From Metabacillus lacus (GTDB lineage: Bacteria; Bacillota; Bacilli; Bacillales; Bacillaceae), in NCBI RefSeq assembly GCF_009674805.1, contig NZ_WKKI01000002.1, positions 124,001 to 188,000 on the forward strand: a DNA stretch of 64,000 nt, given 5' to 3'. The position numbers and the translations under genes are program-made. The notes under the pieces are model-generated. The model had not been told where the DNA came from, ran no database searches, and saw only the letters and a program-made list of their open reading frames with translations. This document shows positions 1 through 7,193 of this stretch, in pieces. Numbering within the stretch: the first letter of the stretch is position 1; every line of letters starts with the position of its first letter.

Positions 1-1079
1 GTATACAGTTCCCCTTCAAAAACGAGCGCCTCACTAATTTCAGATAACTTTTGCAGAAGAAGCCCTCCATGATGTTTTACGTGGGCAGACATACTGATTT
101 TCATCCGGTGTGATCCTTGCACGATGGAAGCAGAACTCTCCAGCGCCTCGTAAAACTCATCATTAATAGTGATTGCTTCTTCTACAAGATGAGCAAAGTC
201 TTCTCTCACATCATTTTGCAGCAATCGTTCCAAAAGAAGCTCAAGCGTGCTTTTTTTCACTCTGTACGTGAGGGCTTTCTGGGCTGCATACTCCAATAAA
301 TGCCCCTCATCAAACACAACACTGCTGTGTTCAGGAAGCAGTGGCAGTTGACCTTCTCTTTTTCTGGAATCTGAAGTCCAGATATGCTCCATGTAAAAAT
401 CATGGGAGCAAACAATAATATCCGCTGCTTTTCGGTAATGATCCCTTGACAGGGTCAGGCCGCACCTGTTTCGCTGCGGACAGGATACACAGTCTTGAAA
501 TGAATCCCAAGAAACCCTTTCCCAATCACTGTCCGGCAGTGATGAGAATTCTTTCCGATCTCCATAATGATGGAACGACTGCATACCGGCTTGTTCATGA
601 ACAAAAGAAGGAAGAGATTCATACAAATCAAGAAAGATATCTCCTTCTTTCCTTTGCAAAACACTGTCCAATTTATTTAAACATAAATATTGAGATTGTG
701 ATTTGCTTAACCGCACATCTACATCCATGTTCAGGTGTTTTGCAATCTTTTGAATATCTCCTTCATCTTTGACGAGCTGTTCTATTAAAGTTTCATCCGC
801 GCAGGCTATAATTGCCGGCTTTCCAGTGTATCTAGCATAGATGATTGCATAGAGGAGATAAACAATTGTCTTTCCAGTGCCAACACCTGCTTCTGCGAAC
901 ATGATATTTTTTTCTCTAAAGGCACGTTCCATTTGGAATGCCATAAAAATTTGTTCATCCCGTAAATCAAAGCCTTTATCAGGCAATATATCGTAAAATA
1001 CATCTCCAATCCAGTTGTTCAAACCCTGGTAAAATGTTTCTTCCTTTGTTAAGGAAAAAGGTAAACGCGACGCAGACAT
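1..1079 (-). CDS. ypvA: YpvA, DinG/XPD-family ATP-dependent helicase (3' end cut by window)
   Basis: This is the N-terminal 359 residues of a superfamily 2 DNA helicase of the XPD/DinG group; the gene runs off the left edge. The ATG at 1079 follows an AAAGGTGG ribosome binding site. Walker A (AGVGTGKT) is at about residues 64-71 and the DEAH-type box reads DEGH at about 257-260. Four cysteines (133, 197, 200, 206), the last three in a CVSCPQRNRC context, sit where XPD-family helicases hold a 4Fe-4S cluster. The family unwinds DNA with 5'-3' polarity; its cellular role in bacilli is not well defined. Position beside ypsC matches B. subtilis ypvA. Unlike the DinG at 27768-30569 it has the Fe-S cysteines and no N-terminal exonuclease. 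Confidence 0.9.
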   Translation of the reverse strand, partial: MSASRLPFSLTKEETFYQGLNNWIGDVFYDILPDKGFDLRDEQIFMAFQMERAFREKNIMFAEAGVGTGKTIVYLLYAIIYARYTGKPAIIACADETLIEQLVKDEGDIQKIAKHLNMDVDVRLSKSQSQYLCLNKLDSVLQRKEGDIFLDLYESLPSFVHEQAGMQSFHHYGDRKEFSSLPDSDWERVSWDSFQDCVSCPQRNRCGLTLSRDHYRKAADIIVCSHDFYMEHIWTSDSRKREGQLPLLPEHSSVVFDEGHLLEYAAQKALTYRVKKSTLELLLERLLQNDVREDFAHLVEEAITINDEFYEALESSASIVQGSHRMKISMSAHVKHHGGLLLQKLSEISEALVFEGELY

Positions 1080-1167
1080 CCAGTGTCCACCTTTCCAATA
1101 AATTTTATTCAGACTAGTTATCATATCACTGAATAAGAAAAATCACAAATACATACCCTTAATGACA

Positions 1168-1197
1168 ATAAAAAGAGAGCCGTGTCCGGCTCTCTTA
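1168..1197 (-). terminator. Rho-independent terminator after the small gene 1195-1386
   Basis: A perfect 9-bp stem (AAGAGAGCC/GGCTCTCTT, 6-nt loop) is followed on the minus strand by TTTTTATT. It begins inside the stop codon of the upstream small gene. Confidence 0.85.
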
Positions 1198-1386
1198 CCG
1201 ATGCAGCATCGTATGAACAATGTATTTCCTGTCCAGTGCAGCTGCGTGGGCTGCAGCATTGAAAAGCTCTGTTCGTGCTTCATCTAGTATATTTCTGACG
1301 GGCCTGCTTTCCTCACTGTTTTCCAATGACTCATAAGAGGACTGCAAAGCACGGGAAATGAGCAGGAAATCTTCATTAGTCAACAA
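1195..1386 (-). CDS. Small conserved hypothetical protein (63 aa), YptA-like by position
   Basis: This 63-residue acidic, Ala- and Glu-rich protein is predicted to be mostly helical. It has a TTG start with AAAGGAG nine bases upstream, and it ends directly in a strong terminator, which supports a real gene. It lies 73 nt downstream of ypsC on the same strand and is probably co-transcribed with it. B. subtilis has a small gene (yptA) in this neighbourhood, but I match it only by place and size. No signal peptide, membrane segment or catalytic motif is visible. Function unknown. Confidence 0.6.
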   Translation of the reverse strand: MLTNEDFLLISRALQSSYESLENSEESRPVRNILDEARTELFNAAAHAAALDRKYIVHTMLHR

Positions 1387-1459
1387 ACAATACCACTCCT
1401 TTACGAGTAACGAACATAAGGGGTAATATCAGTTTACTCATAAAGAAGCATTTTTATTC

Positions 1460-2602
1460 CTATTCATTTCTGGGAGGTCTCTTGCCCCAGTATTGATAAT
1501 AATCAGTCTTAATAAATCCGTTAAAGAGCTTTCTTTTTTTCGTTGCCGGCTTTCCGTATAGCTCTTGGAACCCTTCATGAGAAGTAAGCATATAGATGCT
1601 CCAAGTATCAAGAGGCTTAAAAGCCTCTCCCATTTCCCGGTACATTTTTTCTACCGCTTCTTTTTCACCAAGACGTTCTCCATAAGGAGGATTTCCAACG
1701 ATCACTCCATACTGTTTTTCAGTGGTAAAATCCCTAACCTGCATCTGCTTGAATGATAAGATATCGCTTAAGCCTGCTTCTTCTGCATTTACCTTGGCAA
1801 TCTCAATCATTCTATGGTCAATGTCATGTCCGCTTATATCCAGGGGCAAGTCATACTTGGCAAGATCTTCGACTTCCATTCTTGCCTCATTCCAAGCTTT
1901 TTTCTCCATCCAGTCCCATTGTTCAGAAACAAAATCACGGTTAAACCCGGGTGCAATATTCTGCCCGATCAGAGCCGCTTCAATTGGAATTGTTCCAGAC
2001 CCGCAAAAAGGATCTACAAAAGGCTTATCAGGATTCCAATTAGTTAATGTGACAAGAGCTGCTGCAAGTGTTTCTTTTATTGGCGCTTCACCCTGGCCTG
2101 TCCTGAAACCTCTTTTATGGAGCCCGCTTCCGCTTGCATCAATTGTCAGTGTCGCAACATCCTTCAGCATGGAGATTTCAATGCGGGTCAGCGCACCTTT
2201 CTCCTCGAACCATGAGCTTCTTTTATACTGTGCCTGAAGTTTATCCACTATCGCTTTTTTAACAATTCTCTGACAGTCTGGTACTGATGCGAGTTTTGAT
2301 TTCACCGATTTCCCGATGACAGGAAACTCAGAATCCTCGGAAATATATTGTGCCCAATCAAGAGCTTTGGTTTTCTCAAAAAGTTCGTCAAAGGAATATG
2401 CATTGAATTGGGCAATTTGCAGTTTAATTCTGTCAGCCGTTCTCAGCCATAAATTTGCCCTTGCGACCGCTAGTTCATCACCTTGAAATGTTACCCTTCC
2501 ATTTTCTGTTTTGGGTTCATACCCCAGTTGTTTGACTTCATTAGCCACGAGAGATTCAAGTCCCATCGCTGCAGTTGCTATAATTGTAAGGTGCGACATC
2601 AT
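1460..2602 (-). CDS. ypsC: YpsC, THUMP-domain 23S rRNA guanine-N2 methyltransferase (RlmL N-terminal type)
   Basis: The protein has 380 residues: a THUMP RNA-binding region (about 45-155) followed by a Rossmann-fold SAM-dependent methyltransferase. The SAM loop DPFCGSGT is at 197-204 and the catalytic NPPY motif of N2-guanine/N6-adenine methylases is at 304-307 (GNPPYGERLG). The family corresponds to the YcbY/RlmL N-terminal half that methylates a guanine of 23S rRNA; the precise base in bacilli is inferred. Two ATGs lie in tandem; AAAGGA seven bases before the first supports either. Its place next to rnpB and gpsB is conserved in Bacillus. Confidence 0.9.
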   Translation of the reverse strand: MMSHLTIIATAAMGLESLVANEVKQLGYEPKTENGRVTFQGDELAVARANLWLRTADRIKLQIAQFNAYSFDELFEKTKALDWAQYISEDSEFPVIGKSVKSKLASVPDCQRIVKKAIVDKLQAQYKRSSWFEEKGALTRIEISMLKDVATLTIDASGSGLHKRGFRTGQGEAPIKETLAAALVTLTNWNPDKPFVDPFCGSGTIPIEAALIGQNIAPGFNRDFVSEQWDWMEKKAWNEARMEVEDLAKYDLPLDISGHDIDHRMIEIAKVNAEEAGLSDILSFKQMQVRDFTTEKQYGVIVGNPPYGERLGEKEAVEKMYREMGEAFKPLDTWSIYMLTSHEGFQELYGKPATKKRKLFNGFIKTDYYQYWGKRPPRNE

Positions 2603-2659
2603 TCACCCGTCCTTTGCTGCATTTTTTCAATATCTGTAACCAATATCTATAGCTTATGT

Positions 2660-2690
2660 AAAAAAGCTCCCCTATATAAAGGAGAGCCTA
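2660..2690 (-). terminator. Terminator of rnpB
   Basis: On the minus strand GCTCTCC, an 8-nt loop and GGGGAGC form a 7-bp stem with one wobble pair, followed by TTTTTT. It lies about 20 nt past the 3' end of the RNase P RNA. Confidence 0.85.
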
Positions 2691-2711
2691 CAATATATGA
2701 TGTAAGTAACC

Positions 2712-3118
2712 GGTCATAATAACATTCTGTAAGCCATGTTTTGTTCCTTTGTACTGCAAACGGCAAAGCCTCGTACTCAGGTGGTAATCATCTATCTACA
2801 GATCGCTCTGTCCTTCTCCTTGTTGAGTTCCTTAGAGAAGATGCCCCTACCAATATTTGGGTTTCTCGCTCGAGGGGTTTACCTCGTTCCACTCCTGAAA
2901 TTTCTTTCAGGACTCCGTCACTGTGGCACTTTTCAGGGTATTGAAGCCATATCTAAAGACTTAGGCTCTTTCCCCGCCGTCAGCCTGGCAAACCAGACTG
3001 CCCTAGCTTATTTATTCGCTAGGCACGAACACTACGGGCATCTCAGCACCGTGCGAGCATGGACTTTCCTCTGCAGCCCTGAAGACTGCAGCGATTACCC
3101 GAATGATATTATTATCTA
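2712..3118 (-). ncRNA. rnpB: RNase P RNA, Bacillus type B
   Basis: This is the catalytic RNA of RNase P, which removes 5' leaders from pre-tRNAs. On the minus strand the sequence carries the hallmarks of the B-type RNA: GAGGAAAGTCCATGCTCGC near the 5' end (CR I), AGCTAGGGCAG, AAAGTGCCACAGTGACG, ACGAGGTAAACCCCTCGAGC, and ATAGATGATTACCACC followed by GAGTACGAGG and ACAAAACATGGCTTACAG at the 3' end. The first and last bases (ATAATAATATCATTC and GAATGTTATTAT) can pair as helix P1, with changes relative to B. subtilis that keep pairing. The ends are set from P1 and may be off by a few bases. Length is about 407 nt against about 400 in B. subtilis. The location between gpsB and ypsC is conserved. 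Confidence 0.97.
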
Positions 3119-3181
3119 ACCAGTAAATTTGATTATACAGTAATTAAAGTAAAATCGCAAATGTTAACAATAACCAGTTCG

Positions 3182-3478
3182 TCAATCGTAAAGCTTGCTT
3201 CCGAATACGTGTTTCTCAAGATTTGACAATCTCTTCAGGATGTCAAAGTTAGTTGTATTCGTTTGTGCAGGCTGTTTTTTGTATGAATCCTCAAGCTGCT
3301 TTTTCAGTCTCATGTTTTCCTGCTGAAGCTCTTCAATTTCCTGATGAAACGTTTCATAGTCTTTAATAATGCTGTCAAGATACTTATCGACTTCTTCCTG
3401 TTTGTAGCCTCTGACAGAAGTTTTAAATTCTTTTTCCAAGATTTCTTTTGCAGTTAAATTAACTTTGTCCGCAAGCAT
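3182..3478 (-). CDS. gpsB: GpsB, cell-division guiding protein
   Basis: This 98-residue DivIVA-like cytoplasmic protein links peptidoglycan synthases to the division site and, in B. subtilis, shuttles PBP1 between septum and side wall. The N-terminal DivIVA-type membrane/PBP-binding domain includes [14 protein letters not shown] (about residues 22-35). A coiled coil follows (about 35-70, with QLQ/LKKQLE heptads), then a linker and a short C-terminal helical trimerisation segment. Length and position next to rnpB match B. subtilis GpsB (YpsB). The PBP1 partner is encoded in this window by ponA (16387-19008). Confidence 0.95.
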   Translation of the reverse strand: MLADKVNLTAKEILEKEFKTSVRGYKQEEVDKYLDSIIKDYETFHQEIEELQQENMRLKKQLEDSYKKQPAQTNTTNFDILKRLSNLEKHVFGSKLYD

Positions 3479-3596
3479 CTACTTCACCTCTTATTGTGAA
3501 ATCCTCACATTTTATTTTTTCAGATTATGGCCTCGTTGTCAATTCATCTTTTCATATACCTGCCGAATTATTGCTGTTTTGCCAATATTTTTATAT

Positions 3597-4151
3597 TTAC
3601 CAATCTTTCAGCTGTTCTTCTTCTACAATTACCTGCAAATCATGAAAAGTGATCTGGGTTATTTTAAGGTCTTTATTTTGCTGCGCTTTTTTTGCGGCTT
3701 CCAGAAAGAACTTTGGCGACCCTTCTTTTTCTTCATCATATAATAAAAGAACAGCATCACTTTTGGCAACTAAAAAATCATTTTTTAAACGAAATTGCTG
3801 CGGGCTTTCATAATTCCTTTTTGTAATGCTGTCTACAAAATCCGCTTGCGAAACCACCATCTCATATAATTCCTTGTTATGTTCGTTCCAATTTTCTTCC
3901 TGATTCAAAAATGGCGTTATAACAGCAAGCTGCACATCTGGAAAAGCTTCCTGAAGTTCAAAAACAGACTCTGCTGCCCAAAGCTCGGCGCCAAGCTGGC
4001 CGCTCACGATTACCCATTCCAATCCATCTTCTGCAAGATTATGTAACTCCTTTAAAAAAGCTTTTTTAATATAATCTACGGCTTCATGTGAAGAACTGAA
4101 GATACCCAGTTCATGGGGCTTGTAGCCCGTTACAGTCAATATTCTAGCCAT
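3597..4151 (-). CDS. ypsA: YpsA, SLOG/TDP-fold protein linked to cell division
   Basis: This 184-residue protein belongs to the DUF1273 family (SLOG/DprA-like Rossmann fold). It starts with [14 protein letters not shown]. The nucleotide-binding-like segment [15 protein letters not shown] (about residues 47-61) and the later [19 protein letters not shown] are typical of the family. In B. subtilis, YpsA overproduction disturbs FtsZ assembly and the gene is adjacent to gpsB, so a link to division or cell-wall balance is inferred. The ATG follows AAAGGAGGTGCATA. It is one codon set upstream of gpsB with a 118-nt gap. Confidence 0.92.
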   Translation of the reverse strand: MARILTVTGYKPHELGIFSSSHEAVDYIKKAFLKELHNLAEDGLEWVIVSGQLGAELWAAESVFELQEAFPDVQLAVITPFLNQEENWNEHNKELYEMVVSQADFVDSITKRNYESPQQFRLKNDFLVAKSDAVLLLYDEEKEGSPKFFLEAAKKAQQNKDLKITQITFHDLQVIVEEEQLKDW

Positions 4152-4220
4152 TATGCACCTCCTTTAAATTACAGTAAGCACACATGCAGCTTAGGCTTAT
4201 TTAATGGATATTTTAGAGGA

Positions 4221-4360
4221 AAGGAGCTGAGTTTCAGCTCCTTATCATGAGCAAAATTTTGCTCTTTACAGCCATATGTTCATTGTACCATTTTAAGGCT
4301 GTCTTCCTCTGCAATTACCTAAAAATCTGTGCTGTTTAAACAGCATATAATTAGATTTTC
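4221..4360. other. Cluster of three hairpins between ypsA and the methyltransferase gene
   Basis: Three separate inverted repeats lie within 140 bp. The first is AAGGAGCTGA-GT-TTCAGCTCCTT at 4221-4243. The second is the 16-bp palindrome GAGCAAAATTTTGCTC at 4249-4264, followed by TTT on the plus strand. The third is TGCTGTTTAAACAGCA at about 4330-4345, nested inside AAAATCT/AGATTTT, which could end the minus-strand methyltransferase transcript. The first hairpin has the same stem as the cotD terminator at 5234-5254 but with the loop in the opposite orientation. Confidence 0.7.
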
Positions 4361-4403
4361 CATCTAACAAATGTGAATGATACCGGTAAAGCAGCATACT
4401 TGC

Positions 4404-4967
4404 TCAAAGGAAATTGTCATCATTTTCATGCCAGGATAGTTGTTTCTGCCGTTTTCTGCAAATGGTTAACCCAGGAGAAACAGGAAGTGTCACCATTTCA
4501 AATAAGTCCCTTTCTTTAGACAATTCATCAATTGCTTGATAGGCTGTCCCGCATAAAGCCGGCTGAATCATCCACTCATTTTCAGGATGTGAATCATGAA
4601 ATAAAATCAGACCATGCGGTACAACAAACGGAAAAAAATTTCTAAAGTCTTGCAACACTGCCTCTTTTGAATGATCTGCATCAATAAATAGCATATTTAT
4701 CTTTATTGGGTTCGCTTTTAAACTTTCGGCAAAATCCTGAGTAGATCCGTGGAAAAACTGGGCTTTAGGAGAATTCAACATTAATTTTCCAGCTTCAGCA
4801 TTTATATCTACTCCAATTAATTGATCTGTAAACTCAGCCATTTTGTTAAACAGCTCGCATTTAAACAGTCCGAGCTCCACATACATACTTGGACGAACAG
4901 CACTTGCAAGATTGGTAATAAAATCTTCATGCCAATTCAGTTTAGCCACTTTCTCATCCCTCTCCAT
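4404..4967 (-). CDS. Class I SAM-dependent methyltransferase (Methyltransf_24 type), substrate unknown
   Basis: This 187-residue predicted cytoplasmic methyltransferase contains VELGLFKCELF (about 30-40, SAM loop I), LIGVDIN (50-56, motif II), FIDADHSKEAVLQDF (94-108) and the HDS motif after LILF (124-126). The IDADHSYE-like motif followed by HDS is typical of the Methyltransf_24/CmcI-like small-molecule methyltransferase group. The SAM loop has LGLFKC where the usual form is GxxxGxS, so it is somewhat divergent. There is no homologue at this place in B. subtilis (ypsA-cotD are neighbours there), so it is an insertion or a retained accessory gene. It is flanked by hairpins on both sides. Substrate cannot be told from sequence. 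Confidence 0.75.
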   Translation of the reverse strand: MERDEKVAKLNWHEDFITNLASAVRPSMYVELGLFKCELFNKMAEFTDQLIGVDINAEAGKLMLNSPKAQFFHGSTQDFAESLKANPIKINMLFIDADHSKEAVLQDFRNFFPFVVPHGLILFHDSHPENEWMIQPALCGTAYQAIDELSKERDLFEMVTLPVSPGLTICRKRQKQLSWHENDDNFL

Positions 4968-5268
4968 TCAACTCATATGCTCCATTCATATTATATTTAA
5001 CAGAAGGGATTTTGTTACATAGTCCTGAAAAAGGAGAATAGGTGCTTCAAAAATGTAAGCCGATAGTATATATTCTGGTTCCCCTGCAGAAATGACTGTA
5101 TGTACAGTTTGGTGCCACGTTATTTGCTTTTCAACTATAGAATTCCCGAAATGATTCCTGCAGAGGAATTGTGCCCTGTTTTTGTTTTTCTTCATACAAT
5201 GAAAAAGAGCATATTAACATCTATACAAGAAAAAAGGAGCTGAAACTCAGCTCCATTTTCCGTATCTT
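4968..5268. other. Intergenic region between methyltransferase and cotD
   Basis: The stretch holds the cotD terminator at its right end and the upstream region of the methyltransferase gene. A 69-codon open frame on the minus strand (4986-5195) has no ribosome binding site and no recognisable product. I see nothing else. Confidence 0.5.
5231..5256 (-). terminator. Terminator of cotD
   Basis: The minus strand reads GGAGCTGAGTTTCAGCTCC followed by TTTTTTC: a stem of eight or more base pairs with a U-run, 13-38 nt past the cotD stop codon. Confidence 0.85.
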
Positions 5269-5592
5269 TTAGCGGCCTGGATACATTTTTCCAGGTCCAG
5301 GAAATCCACCTACACCTGGTCCAGGAAATCCGCCTACACCTGGTCCGGGAAATCCGCCAACGCCAGGTCCTCCAAAAGGGGCTGGCCCGGCAGCATTAAA
5401 ATGCTGATGAGCCACTTCGTTTACGAAAGACTCAGAATGCGGGAAATAGTGAACATGCTGGAACATCTCGTGGTTCACATTAGTAGTGTGTGAAGGATGA
5501 ACGTGAGGTACTACCGTGTTTGAAAAAGTATTATTCACACAACATTTTGTCGGATGAACAATGGGAGCCAACATTTTTGGTCTGCAATGCAT
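5269..5592 (-). CDS. cotD: Spore coat protein CotD
   Basis: This 107-residue spore coat protein is rich in His, Pro and Gly. The N-terminal half (RPKMLAPIVHPTKCCV, then VVPHVHPSHTTNVNH and FQHVHYFPHS) is the CotD pattern with paired cysteines at 17-18 and many histidines. The C-terminal end has three GVGGFPGP units encoded by near-identical 24-bp repeats. RBS AAAGGAG precedes the ATG. CotD belongs to the inner coat and is made late in the mother cell; a sigma-K type promoter is visible upstream (5640-5667). Position between ypsA and mrfB is conserved in B. subtilis. Confidence 0.93.
   Translation of the reverse strand: MHCRPKMLAPIVHPTKCCVNNTFSNTVVPHVHPSHTTNVNHEMFQHVHYFPHSESFVNEVAHQHFNAAGPAPFGGPGVGGFPGPGVGGFPGPGVGGFPGPGKMYPGR
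5291..5370 (-). repeat. 24-bp tandem repeats encoding GVGGFPGP units in cotD
   Basis: About three copies of a 24-bp unit differ at a few third positions. They encode the C-terminal GVGGFPGP repeats of CotD. Copy number probably varies between strains by slippage. Confidence 0.85.
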
Positions 5593-5938
5593 GTGTTTAT
5601 TCTCCTTTCAACGCTAAGGTTGTTTATTATTTTCCTTAATAGCCTATGATGAAAGGGGTAAACATGTACTATTACAAAAACCTATTTTTTAGAGAAAAGC
5701 ATAAAAGCTTTCTTTGAAATTCGAAAAAATAAATGCTGTCAGGACAAGCACAATAAAAAACAAATACAATATTCCTTTATACATTATTAAACTCTCCCCA
5801 AAAAAGATCACTTATATCGTTTATTTTACATTTTCCGAGTTGTTTCTACAATGTCTTTGGAATCGTTTTACAAAAAGTCATAATTTCGTCATAATTTATC
5901 TAAAAAGCAAGGATTTTGCGCTTGCCCGGGGAATACTT
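5593..5938. other. Intergenic region between cotD and mrfB
   Basis: The stretch contains the cotD promoter and ribosome binding site near 5593-5670. The remainder (5670-5938) is AT-rich. I find no convincing gene; the longest frame there is on the plus strand, lacks a ribosome binding site and runs into the mrfB coding region. Confidence 0.5.
5640..5667 (-). promoter_or_regulatory. Sigma-K type promoter of cotD
   Basis: The minus strand shows CATAGGCTA (5648-5640), an exact match to the sigma-K -10 consensus CATANNNTA. It is preceded by AC 17 nt upstream (5667-5666), the minimal sigma-K -35. It lies about 50 nt before the cotD ATG. This agrees with cotD being a sigma-K gene in B. subtilis. 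Confidence 0.7.
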
Positions 5939-7192
5939 TCATTTATTTACTTTAAGTTGCAGTCTCTTTATCCTTTTTTGAAGATCTTCTTTTAGGCTTG
6001 GATGCAGTTTTGCAAACTGTTCAATCTCTTTCAGGTGCGCATATGCCAGACTCGCCGTTTCAAGTGCCTCTGCAGCCATCTTCTTCTTGTGTTCCAAATG
6101 CTTCGCCATTTCGATTGCTGCTCTGATTTTCGAAGTCCCGCTGGAGTGTTGAAAAACCTCGTTAAACATTGGCTCCGCTCTTTCCCACTCATTGGATTTC
6201 TTTAATATCATTGCCGCCTCCATTTTAGCCCGATACTGGTTACTACCATCTTTCTCCGCTGCTGATTCATATATTTTCAAGGCCGTGGGGGTGTCTCCGG
6301 CTGTTTGAAACCACCTGGCCAATTCATATTGCTCCTGCTGATCTTCAACTTCTTCAGCAAGGAGAATTTTTTTAGATAGATGAATATACAGTGTAATCAA
6401 TGACAGTACATCGATTTCATTATGTTTCAGTACACCTGCAATATTCTCTGGATGCTGTGATTGTAGGAATTGAAAGTACATCATCGGAGCAAGGTAACCA
6501 GGTATATCAGCATCTCTGTGAATGTTAAGAATGTCTTTTTCTACATTAGCCAATTTTACCGAGTCCATATTGTTCTTCCACATCCTGCGGGCAGCATGGA
6601 ACAAATCAAAATGGCCGAATTCAGGGAGGGCAGGAACTGCATCTCTTACCAAGGTATGTCTTGTCTTTACCTGCGGCCAGTCAAAGGCTTTCCCATTATA
6701 GGTGACAAGCGTTTTTAAATTAATTCCACTCAGAAAATGGTGGTAGAGCGCTGTCTCGTTACCTGGAGCAGGTAGTAGATACTGCCTCACCACCACTTCA
6801 TTTTTCTGCACCCTGGCCTGGCCCAGCAAAAATATTGCATTGCCGGTTCCCCCTCCAAGCCCTGTTGTTTCTGTATCAAAGAAAAATAATTCCCCTGCAG
6901 TATGGCCTTTTGCTGATAAAGGATGTGTAGAACTGCTTTTGTTCCACTCATTTACCACATTCACAAATTCCCCCAGGCAATACAGTCCATGCTCATAGGT
7001 CAAGGGATAAGAAATCTCTCTAATAAGCGAGTATTCTTCCCCATGAAATACTGATTTCACATCGTGGTGACCCCACTCTTTTAGGTATTGAATGTTCGTT
7101 GTATTCCCGATTGCAGCATCTGCAGGATGTGGTGATTCCTGCGGAAGTTTCATCTGACTTTTATATCTGCTGAGTTTTCCTTTAAGTGACAT
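5939..7192 (-). CDS. mrfB: MrfB (YprB), DnaQ-like exonuclease of the mitomycin repair pathway
   Basis: This 417-residue 3'-5' exonuclease works with the helicase MrfA in excision repair of mitomycin C adducts in B. subtilis, independently of UvrABC. The RNase H-like domain (about 100-270) shows the catalytic DTETTG at 106-111, YNGKAFDWPQ and HNEIDVLSL. The C-terminal part (about 285-417) has helical TPR-like repeats. The start chosen is the ATG at 7192, just inside the stop codon of mrfA, with AGGAGA about ten bases upstream. A longer frame to 7327 exists but is antisense-like overlap within mrfA. Start and length fit B. subtilis YprB (413 aa). Confidence 0.92.
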   Translation of the reverse strand: MSLKGKLSRYKSQMKLPQESPHPADAAIGNTTNIQYLKEWGHHDVKSVFHGEEYSLIREISYPLTYEHGLYCLGEFVNVVNEWNKSSSTHPLSAKGHTAGELFFFDTETTGLGGGTGNAIFLLGQARVQKNEVVVRQYLLPAPGNETALYHHFLSGINLKTLVTYNGKAFDWPQVKTRHTLVRDAVPALPEFGHFDLFHAARRMWKNNMDSVKLANVEKDILNIHRDADIPGYLAPMMYFQFLQSQHPENIAGVLKHNEIDVLSLITLYIHLSKKILLAEEVEDQQEQYELARWFQTAGDTPTALKIYESAAEKDGSNQYRAKMEAAMILKKSNEWERAEPMFNEVFQHSSGTSKIRAAIEMAKHLEHKKKMAAEALETASLAYAHLKEIEQFAKLHPSLKEDLQKRIKRLQLKVNK

Positions 7193-7193
7193 T

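Noticed and set aside
446-772. 108-codon plus-strand frame
   Set aside because: It lies antisense to ypvA, which is clearly coding, and has no start signal.
4986-5195. 69-codon open frame on the minus strand between the methyltransferase and cotD genes
   Set aside because: It has no ribosome binding site, no family-like text and no terminator of its own.
5291-5370. Regular direct repeats that might suggest a CRISPR array
   Set aside because: They are 24-bp in-frame coding repeats of CotD with no spacers.
5714-5995. 93-codon plus-strand frame in the cotD-mrfB gap
   Set aside because: There is no ribosome binding site, it is Lys/Phe/Ile-rich as expected from AT-rich DNA, and it runs into mrfB on the opposite strand.
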